Source: Prunus persica | Taxonomy: Eukaryota > Streptophyta > Magnoliopsida > Rosales > Rosaceae | Direction of reading: 5' to 3' | DNA length: 64,000 bases | Assembly: GCF_000346465.2 (NCBI RefSeq) | Contig: NC_034011.1 | Coordinates: 13,825,339-13,889,338 of the forward strand | In this document: positions 10,832 through 23,291 of the stretch, piece by piece | Layout of the letters: the number at the start of each line of letters is the position of its first letter | Position numbering within the stretch: the stretch's first letter is position 1 | The notes under the pieces: model-generated | What the model was told of the DNA's origin: nothing | Seen by the model: the letters and a program-made list of their open reading frames with translations, nothing else | Database searches by the model: none | Made by a program: the position numbers and the translations under genes

Positions 10832-11516
10832 CAAAAAAAAAAAAAAATAAGGAAGCTTTAGTAGCCCACACAAACAGTAAAAGCAAAAGATAAACATGCG
10901 CCAACAAATTCTCATGGGGGGGCAGGCATGGAGCAAAGCAAGTAAATCAAGTAATCAAGTTGAGATTAGGCAAAGCCATGTGCCAGACACGTGGCAGCAC
11001 ATGGGATGGGATAGATTATGAACTGCTCTTCAAGTTTTGCCCATCCATGTAAAACTTTTTCCTTCTAGAAGATTAGGTTGATTTGATCGATCAGCCATTT
11101 AAAGCATAACAAGGCTACCTTATTAGTTGTATTGCCTTCCTTCTAGAAGCCAGCGACTAGATCACTTCGAGGGGATCAAACCTCCAATGCTTCAACCTCA
11201 AATATGATTTTCCTTATACCATACGCCATCTACATAGCAATTATATAAGAATAGGCTAATGCCCAATACAGAGTTCTAGAGGCCTTAGGGAGACAGAGAT
11301 GCATTGAAGGTAAAAATTCTTCATTTCTTAGACAATCTTCCCTTCCCTAATTTATTTATGATGCGACAAAGAACATAGTCATCAGCCTGCAAACATAGAA
11401 GACGCAGAGAAGTTATTTGACTGTTTTTGACATAATCAAGAAAAAACAAAAGATAAAGAGGCACTGGAAATATATCTAAAACTGTATCTACATACTTTGC
11501 TTATTTGCTATCACTT
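10832..11516. other. Spacer, no recognised feature
   Basis: Mixed-composition intergenic DNA between the foldback element and the SINE. I saw no open frame with family resemblance, no terminal repeats and no RNA gene. Confidence 0.6.
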
Positions 11517-11531
11517 AAGGAAGCATAGTTC

Positions 11532-11650
11532 ACACAAACATGGGCTTAGCGAAGTTGGCTAGAGCGGATGTGCTCTTCACTCTGCCCACCGAATTTGACC
11601 CCCCGCCATAATTTAGATTAGATTAAAGCAGACTATTGCTTGTATCAAAA
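11532..11650 (+). mobile_element. tRNA-derived SINE, 119 bp
   Basis: The head contains a good RNA polymerase III box A (TAGCGAAGTTGG, about 11548-11559), and a box B-like GAATTTGACCCC follows some 45 bp later. The 3' end is TTGTATCAAAAAA, common in plant SINEs. A perfect 15 bp target duplication, AAGGAAGCATAGTTC, lies at 11517-11531 and 11651-11665. It would be mobilised by a LINE reverse transcriptase in trans. The exact duplication suggests fairly recent insertion. Confidence 0.85.
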
Positions 11651-11666
11651 AAGGAAGCATAGTTCG

Positions 11667-11684
11667 ACCCCCCCCCCCCCCCTC
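11667..11684. repeat. Poly-C tract
   Basis: Sixteen or more C in a row immediately after the right SINE target duplication, at the outer edge of inverted-repeat arm B. Length is likely to vary between reads and individuals. Confidence 0.9.
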
Positions 11685-11689
11685 TTGTG

Positions 11690-12469
11690 CGGAACTCCCT
11701 CACCTTCGACAGAACTCCCTCGGTGGAACTCTGACATATTGAAGATTCGAAAGCTTTGGAGATTCATCCTTGGTGGATTGGAGGTCTCCGAGTTGGCAAA
11801 TATAGGGAAATTTGACCAACCCCAAACATTTTGTATCACCTCTCTCTCTATTCCCAAGCTCCAATATGCTTGACATTGTTTGTCGTTCAAACTGAAGATT
11901 TAGTGAAAGTTGCTGATGGAGTTTCTCTTGCAGATACAGAAGGTTTTTAAAAAAAAACTCTTGAAAATGTTACAGTTATTTGAATTTTGGTTGTGATTTT
12001 TATTGTAATTTTGGATTTTTGTTGTATTTAATTTGTTTGTGATTTTGGAATGTTTAGAAAATTGTTATTTTTATCCAAAAAAATTTAAATTTTAAAAAAC
12101 TTATTTGTTAAACTGGTTACACAAGTCGTGTCGTGACAACTCGTTTATAAAAGGAATGTGTTCCGATTGAGCATTTTTGACCTGTTAAAAATACTGATAC
12201 GACACGACCCTTTGCCGAGCCTACTTTCAATGGGGATTAATATGGATATGGTCATACTTTGAAAGGGCATTAGAGCAATTAACCCCACATTCTTTTAGGT
12301 AGTTGCACACATACATAAAAATTAAGGATATATACAAGAAAGTCATGTGAAGACAAGACCAATAGTACTAGCTTGTTCTTATTGTTTTCATTTATTTGTT
12401 ACATTGCATGTTTATTTGGGGATCCAATGAAGTTGCCGATTAGCATCATCCGCTTAATTTGACTGTGAC
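11690..12469. repeat. Inverted duplication, arm B (native 3' flank of the aminotransferase)
   Basis: Reverse complement of 4991-5770. This arm is contiguous with the aminotransferase 3' end (stop at 12489), so it is the original location and arm A is the copy. Three or four GGAACTCCCTC units sit at its distal end. Open frames here have no family resemblance. Confidence 0.88.
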
Positions 12470-12488
12470 GAAGACAAAAGAAGAGATC

Positions 12489-13272
12489 CTATTGCTCCTT
12501 GGCATGTCTTTGGTAGAAGGCTTTTATGCTCTGAAGGCCATCTTCAAGTACTGGAAGCTCAACAGCAAAAGTAATGCGGAGCCAATTTTTCAGTCCAACA
12601 GTGACCCCTGAAAAATATGAATCAATGAATATCTAACTAAGCAAACCATTTCAAGTTAACATCTAATATATTTGACCGTGTTGCTAAATTACAGTCTGAC
12701 ATGTTATGTTCTCGGAGTGCAATATTATTGAGTAAGGGAAAGTTCACAAGTTGTTCAATTATTTTTACCTGGCAGAACAATCACTGACTCCTCTTTGGCC
12801 AACTTCAGACAAAACTGTATATCATCATCAATGCCTTCAAGTGTTGATAAGTTTAGCTTTACCTGTTTATTGTAAAAATTTGTCACTAATAATTTCAGCT
12901 TAACTCTATTTGTGTATCTTCCAATCCAATAAGTCCCACAAAAAATTTATTTAACTATCATTTACCAATACGACCATGGATCCTTGTGGTTTGTGTGGGC
13001 AAGTAAGGCATGGGATTTCCTTAATCATTTCATATACAATATCTGCAGCTTCTCTCATGATGCCAATTATGTTGGAGAAAAAAGTCTCTTTTGTTCTCTC
13101 AAAGATTTGAGGTATAGCTCCCTGAAAATGAGAATCATTTAACAATAAATATTTCCCATGGGAATGGATTAGGACACATAAAAATTTGAAGCTACGCACG
13201 TAAATTTATGACTGTATGTATGTACATATATATGTATGCATGTATATTTGTCTATTGAAGTTTTAGTTCAGG

Positions 13273-13304
<32 letters not shown>

Positions 13305-16178
13305 GTTCAAGTACTTGAAGAAATAAATACCTGAATGAAGGTTGCGGGGTCAGTAGTGATGTCCAGATAGTTCTTAATGCTGTCCACAATCTGGGACAAA
13401 TTAAGTTTATAAAATATGACAAATACTTCACATAGATATAACTATATCTAAATCTTCATATTTATGGGGAAAAAAAAAACAAAAAACAAAAAAAGAACTA
13501 TGAAGTTATGAACAAAGAAAAAAATAGAGATATAGACAAATGTAAAGGAATTGTGAAAAAAAGGAAACATAGAAAACAAAAAGTTCGACAAAAAAAAAAT
13601 TCATATAAAAAAAACAATATAAAATAGGCTCATTTTGGCCAGGCCTATTGGGCTTAGTTCGGCCCTGTTCGGTGGGCTTTCTCAAGTCCAGCCCATAAGC
13701 CGGACTTGGGCTTTGAATTTTTTAAATAAGTCTAGCCCAATTCGGTCTGTTATTAATAATAAGAGAGACACCATTTTATAAATAAGCTAGTCAAGCAAAA
13801 TATTAATGACAAAGAACAACAATTTAAGTATACCCCAGTTTTATCAAAGATGCCCTTGGGATCATTTTTCACAATCCAGCCAAGTTTCCAGCCAGGAACA
13901 ATCCATGTCTTCGATATGGAGCCAAGCGTAATGACCGGTACAGTGGAACTAAACTTTCCCATAGGCACAAAAGGGTTGCTGCCAAAAGTTAGATGCCCAT
14001 AAACTTCATCAGAAATCACAAAGATGCCCAGTTTCTTCGCTGTTTCTGCAATCTGTTTTTAGCAAATACAAACATAGAATTAGTAAGATTTCATTGAAGT
14101 ATACTTCATAGAAAATAATACGCCAAATCTCAGCCCTAACACTCATACCAACAAGTGAAAATGATAGATAAAATTTTCAAGTAGTTAAAATATAGATAAT
14201 TCAGTAATGATTTCTTGTCAGACTGTAAATCTGAATCACATGTTATAGCAAAAATCAAACTGATCAATGGTCACAAGACTCAAAATCATCATATATGGCA
14301 AGAGAACATTTTACATAGATAGTGTGTATGGGACGAAACTACATATATGCACACCTTTTCCAAATGCTGGTGGGTGAAAACATTTCCACAAGGATTGCTA
14401 GGATTAATGATAACTATAGCAGAAGTGTTGTGATCTGCAAGAGCTTCGACAGCATCAAGATCCACTTCCCAACCCTTTTCGGGAAGAAGATCGAAATGGC
14501 GTACTTCAAGGTGGTCGAAAGACGCCCGAGCTTCATACTGAGGGTAACCAGGCCTTGGAAGCAGAATGTTGGAACCAGGTCGTGCAAGAACAGATACCAT
14601 GATTTCAATTGCTTGCGTGCATCCACCAGTGAGATATACATCCTCCGCTAGTAACTTGTGCGAGAGGTCACGAGAGAGATATTCTGCAATAGCCCTTTTA
14701 GAAATCACAAATATAAGTGCATGATCAATTTCATTATATTTAATTAACTATAAATTAAAGAGATCATCATTTATATATGCCTCAAATTAGATAAATGGTT
14801 GGTTTCATACTAGCTATAGTTTTTGTCTTCAAAATATAATAAACGCACACACATATATACAGTTATTCTCTCATCTAAATGTATGCACGTTATTATCGTG
14901 CGGATACCATTGTAAACAAGGAAAGGTAATAGAAAGTATATAGCATCTGTACGATAATAACGTCCAGATATCTGCATATATATATTTATTTATATTTATA
15001 TTTATATTTATATTTATATGATATAGCAATATGTGTCTCCAATGCTTTTTGAATCTAGCATTACTTATTATTTTTCAGTTTCACTTCGATCATCTCTATA
15101 GAGAATGAGTGAATCCGTGTAAACTATTTGTGATTAATTTTTGGAAGACGAACATTAGTCTCTTAAATGACTTGTAGGCTAGTGATCTGACGTTTGAGCT
15201 TCCATAACATCATGATAATGTATGTGTAAGAAACCCTCCCTTGTAGCTTGTATTAAATAAAAAATAAAAATAAAAAACTAAAAATAATAGTCACGTTTGC
15301 AAGACTTGAGACTACCATAGACAAGCAAGTAGAACACGGGTCTCTTCTCCTCCCTTGTATTTTTTACAACAAAAAAAATCAAATCCAATTTGGCTTTTGG
15401 TAGTGGTGTTTTTGCCATAAAAAATGACATATTCGCTGACTGGCAGGCATGTATATGTGGGGTCACCACTCACGAGTGGCTGTGTATAAATATTATAAAT
15501 ATACAATACTATATTTATAAATTATAAAAATTATAAAAAACACTATTAGCATATTGTTCAGTTTTCTTAAATAATGGAATATTAACTTTAAAACAGAGAA
15601 ATAAGACGACGTTGTACCAAATAAATAAATAAATAAATAAATATTTATATATTTAGAATGAACTCAACCCAATATCCACAAAATAAAATTTTAAAAGGGA
15701 TTGGAGTAAGTCTGGCCCTTTCACTGCAAATTGTCCATTTCATTGTAAGTCTGGCCCTCCATAGACGGAGAAGATGTAACCGTACGTGAAATTTAAAAGG
15801 GATTTGAGTAAAAAAATTATAACAAATTAAGCAGCAAATTAATGAAATGAGTCTCCAAGCTTAGATTAAGCCAGAACATACGCATGCATACCTTCTTGCC
15901 TCAAGGACACCGCCCGTCGGACAATAAGAGTTGAACTTGAAGGACTGGAGGGCATCTGTGACGGCGTCAACAGCCGACTGAGTAGTCCAGAATGACCGGA
16001 ACTCCGTAGGGTCGCCGCGGCCCAGCATAATGGTCGGCCGCTGCGGATGATGATCACCGTCATCTGGGCTGTTAACATTATTCATTAGCATCGCGAGAGC
16101 TCCGCGGACGGAGATTGCCGCCGTGTTCAGCTCTTCGTTCCCTCCAAACTGCCATTTCCGCTGCGAACCATTTTCCAT
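12489..16178 (-). CDS. TAT: Tyrosine aminotransferase-like PLP enzyme, seven exons
   Basis: A class I/II aminotransferase, probably cytosolic, expected to convert tyrosine to 4-hydroxyphenylpyruvate (tocopherol, plastoquinone and tyrosine breakdown). Substrate choice cannot be read from sequence. Exons on the minus strand: 16178-15892, 14694-14355, 14052-13834, 13390-13331, 13121-12966, 12862-12769, 12607-12489. All introns are GT...AG and the join gives 425 codons including TAG, the family's normal size. The start has a strong context (CCACCATGG). Motifs: [51 protein letters not shown], the PLP lysine in LGSISK, and NWLRITFA with the substrate-carboxylate arginine. Oddities: the family's SISKRW...PGWRLGW appears as SISKTW...PGWKLGW, replacing the arginine expected to hold the PLP phosphate with lysine. 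Confidence 0.93.
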
Positions 16179-16263
16179 GGTGGAAGCTGCAATGGTTTTG
16201 GTGGGTGGTGTTGGGTTTATAGAAGGGCTTCAACTGGAGGGGAGAGAGTGACCAAGCAGGGCT

Positions 16264-16273
16264 TATATTTATA
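16264..16273 (-). promoter_or_regulatory. Probable TATA box of the aminotransferase gene
   Basis: On the minus strand the sequence reads CTATAAATATAAG about 90 bp upstream of the ATG at 16178, a normal distance for a plant TATA box with a short leader. No other core element was identified. Confidence 0.55.
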
Positions 16274-16344
16274 GAAAATTTGGATTAGGCACAAAGGGCT
16301 TGGTAATTTTTTATTATTTATGAAATGTGGGCTCCACAATTATT

Positions 16345-17125
16345 TACTATAAGAAATTACATAGCGACTGGGTTAGTTTTTGTCATGTAGTGAGAGAATA
16401 TTGTACTAGCCACTAGGTTACAATTATGTGATTTGTCATGTAGCCACAGTTGTCTACGTTAAACACATAAAAATACAAGGCAACCCTGCGAAAACGTGAA
16501 CAACAGGTTGCCCCAAAACATGTTTCTTTTTAAAACCAAAATGTGTTTTCATTAATTGAATATTTTTGTGCCAAATACTTGTTTTTCTTTATAGGATTCT
16601 GCACAATATAATATTATTTTAGTAAAAGAACATAATACTTTTTCCCTTTTCTTCACTTACCTAAAGTTTTGATCCCTGAGTTAACACGTGATTAAGTTGG
16701 AGATATTATCAGTATTGAACTCATTAGTAGTGACCTACGGTATGTCTCTCTGAAATTTTAACACAGTATATCATAACAGATTGATTGATTGGGCTTGAAT
16801 TATTATGTCTTTCTTGTCTTACTTTGCATAAATTATTGGGCCTTTACTAGTACATATTGTGCTCAATTTACCTAGTCTGAGCTACCCTTTAAAAGATAAA
16901 AGACCGATGAGAAATTTTAGGACATTTTCAAGATTTTAGGATCGTTGGGGGGGTTTTCCAAGTACAAATCTCGTGTACTTTCTTTTCCTTCTTTCCTTGA
17001 TTGATTTTGTGCTCAAATCTAATTGGATTAATTTGGTAAAATTTTGAAATAAAGTCTCTTCAATAACCACAATTGGCATGTTGTGGCTAGGGAAACTGTG
17101 GCTTTATACCCCTTTTCTAGTAGTG
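16345..17125. mobile_element. Small CACTA-like non-autonomous element, 781 bp
   Basis: The left end TACTATAAGAAA and the right end, read as its complement CACTACTAGAAAAGGGG, match a CACTA-type terminus. ATT flanks both ends (16342-16344 and 17126-17128), a 3 bp duplication as CACTA elements make. Inside, related CATGTAGCCACAG/CTGTGGCT motifs recur in both orientations. No coding capacity. The left end has T for C at its first base. A 3 bp duplication is weak evidence alone. Confidence 0.5.
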
Positions 17126-17476
17126 ATTAGTGCATGGTGAAACAATTTATATATATATTTATATAAACTGTGGCTTTATGCCACTCTACCGTATATTTCA
17201 TTGATACGAGTGGTCTCATTTTTAATTTTAATTTTTTAATAATATAAGCAATAGTCTAAACTCTAAAGAAAAAAGGGTTTCTCATATACACACACGACTA
17301 AGTGTCATGGGTATTCGAACCTAAGACTACTAATCTACAAGTTAAGGCCCTTTTTTCACTCTCTAATTTTCATTATAGGCTTGAAAAAAAATTAGACAAA
17401 TCATAAACCATTAATACATTTAAATGTGATGAAAAAATAGAGTGTTGCTAAATCAACCCTAAAATTAAATGAATAT
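17126..17476. other. Spacer, no recognised feature
   Basis: AT-rich DNA between the small CACTA-like element and the LTR retrotransposon; nothing recognised. Confidence 0.5.
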
Positions 17477-17481
17477 ACCCT

Positions 17482-19094
17482 TGTAGGGGTTTTTTCATTT
17501 CGGCAGCTACTTCGGGCCTAGGTTGCTGTAAAGAGCCAAATGTGTGAAAATTGAACATTGGTCTAAATTCAAGAATCAGACCCCAATAATGCTTCGAAAG
17601 GGTAGCTGAGCCTTATGAAACACTTTGGTTACCTTCATCAGCAAAACTAACAGTCGCTCACAGATAAATACTAAACTTGGCATGAGAGGCTTGTGGCATA
17701 GAAGCAAAGCAATCATGAGTTTAGCATTAAAGAGAGAGAGGGCTGTGATTTCTTATGAGAAACAAGGGTTTAAGGTAAGGGGAGAAGGGTATTTTGAGAG
17801 GATTCGTTGAAGAGAGAGAGAGATGGGAAGAACAAATGGGTGTGTTGAGTAATTTTCTGGCAGCATGACAAAAGCTATGTCAGACTTCGGAATGGCTTAC
17901 CAGAAGAGAAAATGGGAGAAGATGGTGGAATATGGCACGAAATTGCAGGGCTTCAGGGATGAGAGATAATGTTTGATGCCTGGATGTGGGTTGTTGAGAT
18001 GATGGATAGGAAATGACCATTTTTATAGCCGCTGGAAGCTCATTCTTCCCATGAAACCCTAATGGGTTCTCTTCAATTTTGCCAAGTCTCCCCTTTCATT
18101 TCTCTTCTCTCTTTTCGATTAATCCTATTCTGTGAAATCTTCCTCTGTCCAAACACACAAATACAAGATTTTTGGGAGCTATAAGGCCTTCCCGTAGCTG
18201 CTTCAGTGTTGAACTCCTATTTTTGACTACCTCCTCACCTTTTTTCTTTCCTTCCCTCTTCCATGGCAAGAGCTGGTAGAAGAAAGAAATTGGTAAGGGC
18301 GTCGGTTTGAAGGGTGTTTCTGCTCTGCGCAAGCTAATACCCATTGGTTCTTTGCGTGTTCTACCTTTATGTTTGTTTTTACCCATGTGCTGGAGCCTCC
18401 CGACAGCTTACATACATGGATATTTTGGCTTTCATCGTGGCTCTTGTTTCCAGCTAAGTGCTGGAGATTATAGATATTTCCTTTAGTTGCTTGGCCTTTC
18501 CCAAGGTGATGGGTTAACCCATTTAAGGAAATGGGCTAATTTCCTAAAGTGATAGGCTATTTTATTGAGATGATTGGCTAATTTTTCCTTAAGTATTGGG
18601 TTTTTTTCTCTCTTTTATTCTTACCCACATATTTGGGCTCAATAAATGGGCTTGAGTTTTGGGGCTCCCAAGCAGCCCAAACTTCCATTTCTCGGCTCAT
18701 CAATGGGCCTCATGAAAGCTCGTTACCATTCATACCACAACCCACTCAGCAAGCTCTGGGCATTTACGTGGCTTGGGCCCACTTAAGCTTGTAGCGTGGC
18801 CAGGTGCAAAATAAGGGTTTTCTGCTTAGCATTGCATGTCGATCGGTGTCCTTGAATTTTATTGCTTTGAAAAGGGATATGATGCTTGACGGAATAATTA
18901 GCATGGGCTTGTAGAGCCAGTGCCTTTTATAGGCTCATTTTAATTCGTAGCGTGATGGATTGCATATTTATTTGGCATGGCACATGGTCGTGGCTTGTGC
19001 AAGCATTGCTCCGAATCGGGTCTTTTCTTAATAAGGTGTCGCACTGGGCCGTAAATTTATTTGGACCCAACCCTGGATTTTTTGGGCCTCAACA
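17482..19094 (-). repeat. 3' LTR (left copy) of the Gag-only retrotransposon
   Basis: 1613 bp, TG...CA ended, pairs with 25633-27287. Open frames inside either LTR are not genes; the GGGCTAATTTCCTAAAGTGAT and CATACATGGATATTTTGGC segments occur in both. Confidence 0.92.
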
Positions 19095-21555
19095 TTAGCC
19101 CCCTTATTTATTAAGGCCATGGATAAGTGCTGGAATGGGCAGAATAATTAAACCCGACCCAAAAATCAAATTCATAAGTTCCAGCAGTTATTTGTGCTTT
19201 CCCAGATACCAACTTCCTTCTTCCTCTTTTTCATTTATTATTTCTTCCTTCTTCTCCTTCCTCTTTACGCGCACTAGAGTAACTCTCTCCCCATCAAATT
19301 CATCTTCTTTTTCCTTTTCTTCTTCCAACAAACTCAAAGCGCGAGAAATAGAGTGAGATCAAGAAAAACCGCCTGTCTACAGCCGCTGGAAGGGCGGTCA
19401 AGCCAAACTTGACTCCGTCATTTCCTGCGCGAAGAAACCCACTTGCCGTTGCTGGAAGATATTGTCTCTGTGCAGACTTTTCTTCCAAAATTCCCAATTC
19501 TCTCTTTCTTGGTGCATATGAGGCTGTCCTTTGAGGTGATTAAAAAGGTATTGCCTTTCCTCTTTGCAATTTCTTGAATCTATTGTGGGGCTTGTTGGGT
19601 TCTTCATCCTCATGGGGTTTTTCTTTTCTTGTTTTGGCAGCCAAGCGCCAAACCTCTCGACCTATCCATTCTTTGTTGTCGCCGCGACGAGAGTACCCAC
19701 GACATAGTTGCTAGAAAAGGCAGGGTTTGCGTCAATTTTCGGGCAAGTTGCTGGAAGGGTGCCTTGGCCGAAATCGTGCGGAGGAGTCACCAATATGGAT
19801 TACTCCCTTTTCTTTTCTTCATTTTATCGCATGCTAGGCCTCTTTGTGCTAGCCAAAAGGCAAAACTTTGGGTGATGCACTGCATTCTGATTGTAGGTTT
19901 ATATATCTCTGGCATAGGAAATGGGAGACGCCGAAAGCTTGTGTCGCATTCCTTGATGTTGGAAGCTTTGAGCGCACCGGCTTCATAACTTGGGCATTTG
20001 AGCTTCAATCTTGGTCTTTCAGTAGTAGTTCAGCCCATTTGCTGAAATCGTGAGTTCTTCATTTGACGTTGTAGGAGTAGACATAGACTGATGCTTTGGT
20101 CTAGGCTTGTTTTTCTTGTGGACACCTGCGTGATTGATTTTGGACTCTGTTTTATGTTGTGAGGAAAAAGGCTGTTAAGAAACTTACATAATGTATGTTT
20201 CACAATGCTTGAATTTTTGCATTATTGGGATAGAATTTGCTTGCCATGGGAATTGCTTGTCGATCATGGAACGAGAATTTTGCTTGCCATGAGCTCGAGT
20301 AATAGATTGCATGATGCCTCGAAAATATTTTTGTTTATGCATTTCGCTTGACATGAGATAGCTTACTTGGCTTGGTTTGTGAAGTTCATATTGCTTGCAT
20401 GCTAGTGTGGAGATTACTTGGCTTTAACACAGAGATGCTTTGCCTTTTTTGCAGCATATTCTTTGTTGGCAATTCTTGCAGGGAATCACGTAATAAGTCA
20501 CAATGACTTCTGTTATGAGTGATGGCCTATTTCCCTTTGTACGATGGGTTGAAGAAGGGACGACTACCTTCATAGCTTAGAAACACTTGCCAAGACTCGA
20601 TCATAGGCACTGGGTAAGCTTTGGAGGCTACTCTCATTTCCAGATGTTCTATAGAAAAAAGGCATGTTTCTAGCGGCCACTTGATTTTTTTTCAATACCC
20701 AGCATCACTAAGGGTTGGCCAGAGTGGTTCGATTGAGAGTTGGCAGACTCAACTACAGAAGATGTTTTGCGAATGATTGAAGGTTGCAAAGGAAACATCG
20801 TTTTCGACCTTACAGTATTGTGCTGAAAGGGTTTGAGCATGTCTCTTATTAGGACCTCGCGTGGACTTCCCGCTTGATACTTAGAAGAAGTTATATCATG
20901 CGCTGTTTTTAAAGCAAAAGCTGCTTGTAGCATACAGATGTATGCCCAATCCCCTTAAGCAAGAGTTGTCCTTAATGCGTTGAGCCTTAAGAATTAGAGA
21001 GCCAGTGTCGTAAGCTATGAGACCTTCTCCTTGACAAATGAGCTACTGGTAATGGAGCTTGGTGCGTGGTGGAAACATTGAAAGGATCATTTCTCTCCGC
21101 TTCTTCTAGTCATGCACCATGATATAGTTGAGGTATCGAATTCTCTTTGTTTGCACCGTGATATATATATAATGTAGCAAGGCTATATCTTCCAGCACCA
21201 TCTTTCTCTAACACATGTCCTTATTTTTCCTTGCAGGTCGCATTTCTTTGTTGTTGGGGGCTGGCTGGCTCGGTGCATAGTAGCTTTTCCTTTTGAAACC
21301 GCAGGGTGTATGATCTTGAGATATTAAGTTTCGGCCTGTTTTGTATGCTTTGCTTGGTTGGAAATAATGAAATGCATGAATTGTTGAGGTTTGGAATGCA
21401 TTGAGATAATGATTTCCAGCTTGTTCTATACAGTATGCTTAGTTGGAAACAATGAAATGCATGAGTTGCTTGAGATTTTAATAGGTTGGGTTGTGGTAGG
21501 TGCAAGGTAATGCTGGCAATTTTTACAGGATCGCAAAAGTGTTTGCCCCATTGCC

Positions 21556-21589
<34 letters not shown>

Positions 21590-22253
21590 CCACAAAGCCT
21601 TCCTTATGTGATCTGATTTTTCTTTCACAGCACCCCAACACATACACTTTCTTCAAATATTGCAAGGCCTAGGATGATTTTACTTAATAGCATGACCTTC
21701 CCTTTTTTTTAAAAAAATTTTATTTTAAGATTGACACATAATATTGTTTGTGCATGGTGCTTGTTAACAGCTTGGGATCCTATCTAAGTGGCTTTGCTTG
21801 GTATAGTTGCTACTGAGAGGCTTAGTTTTGTAAAGAAAAGTTGCTTGTCTTTTTTTTTTTCTTCAAAATACTTCATTCTCATTGCAAATATCATCTTACA
21901 CCTTGGCATGCTATAATAGTGGTGCATTCTATAAAAGTTGTGAAAGCATATGGTGAAACACAGAAGCAATTCTTTGAAATAAATTTGAAAAGCCAAAAAC
22001 AAAAGGATAGGTGCAAAAGCAACTCAGCAGTAGTAAGGATTTGAGCCACTTTGCATTGATGAATACTCCAATCCAATCAAGCCCCCAAGTATGAAAGGGT
22101 CAAGGAGTGTGCATGACTTTCAATAGCATGAAAGCTTGTGGCTTAGGTTGGCATGTATTCAGCATGTATTGTACTAGGCTGCCATGCTCTATAGAGATAT
22201 TTAACAGAGCCACAGCTGCTGCTTTACTTACATGCAGCTCATAACCCAACTGA
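19095..22253. other. Non-coding interior of the Gag-only retrotransposon
   Basis: Over 3 kb where an autonomous gypsy element would carry pol. I found no RT, integrase or protease motif on either strand. It contains the polypurine tract at its left edge and a TA/poly-T tract at about 21558-21590. The short open frames show no resemblance to known families. Confidence 0.65.
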
Positions 22254-23291
22254 TCATAGAGTGATTTGCAGCTCATAACCCATCACACTTTCTTCAACTT
22301 TTGTGAGGTTATGAGAGGTTACGACAGCTGTCTCTTGATAATCTTGCTGACCAAATGAATCCCCCGATTGGCGTTCTTCCGACATGTCCAATGTGGATAC
22401 TTCGCTGTTGGAACCATTCTCCCATCCATTAGCAAGCAACCATGGGGTGTTATAGCTCGAGGATTTTGAATATTTATGCCAGTAAGCTTTCTCCATGTTT
22501 TCGTAAGGCTCCCAAATAGTCTCCGATGGCTTTGAGTCATTCTTCCACGGGTGGCACAATGCATCGTCGTCGAGCAAGTCATCAAAGCATGTAATGACAG
22601 TAGCCATCTCCTTCCCCCTTCGTTTCAACAAGGGGTCTTCGTCAATAGCTTGCCTCTTAAAGAGTAGCTCAAGAGTTCCGCAATGTATCTCAGCGTGCAA
22701 TATCATCCTCAAAGTTTGACAAGTGATGGTTGGATGACCCACAAACTGATGATAACGGCAGTACCTAGGATCACCCTTTTCCTCTCTTGTAGGAACTTTG
22801 TAGGGCCTGAGGTGTTCGATTGCACCATGAACAAACATTGTATCAAGAATGGCATGGAATTCTTCATCTTTCCATGGCAGTGGCGGGTACGTCTCCTTGT
22901 CTTTTCTTTTGCGTGAATTGTAGTCACTAGATGATTTGTCATCCTCATCTAATGTCTAGTGTGCTTCTTCCTCTTCACTCTTCCAAGCTTCTTGCCCAGT
23001 TAGCTTGACCGACATGCTTGTTTTTCTTACTGCTTCCAACAGTCGAGAAAATTAGCTGACGCCAATATTCTCGAGATAGACTCTGTAATTTGCTATGATG
23101 TTGCTGATACAAATTTCAACAAGCGCTTCCTCATCTTTCTCATCATAGTAGTTTAGAGCCAGGTCCTGGAATCGGAGCACGAAGTCCACAGGGTCTTCCC
23201 CATGCTTTTGGCAAGTGTTGTTGAGTTTAGTCGTAGTAACTCTTTCCTTATGCTGGAAGTATTTCTTATAAAACCTGCCTGCCAAATCTTC
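22254..23291 (-). pseudogene. Gag, C-terminal part with nucleocapsid-like zinc motif
   Basis: Minus strand. It resumes at about 23291 with EDLAGRFYKKYFQHKERV, the retrotransposon Gag (PF03732-like) core, and continues to DPVDFVLRFQDLALNYYDEKDEEALVEI. A later frame carries CRYHQFVGHPTITC (about 22770-22730), a CX2HX4HX4C zinc-binding motif of the kind found in plant gypsy Gag-Pol. The frame changes between these parts and there is a stop after GVS. It belongs with 25013-25589; the two halves are split by a foreign insertion. Gag packages the element RNA in virus-like particles. Confidence 0.75.

Noticed and set aside
14322..14651. Plus-strand open frame over aminotransferase exon 2
   Set aside because: Shadow of the conserved minus-strand exon.
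18096..18386. Open frame in the left 1.6 kb LTR
   Set aside because: The matching right-LTR segment has a different frame structure; non-coding LTR.
22319..22585. Alternative minus-strand frame overlapping Gag
   Set aside because: Overlaps the frame with the zinc motif and has no recognisable pattern.
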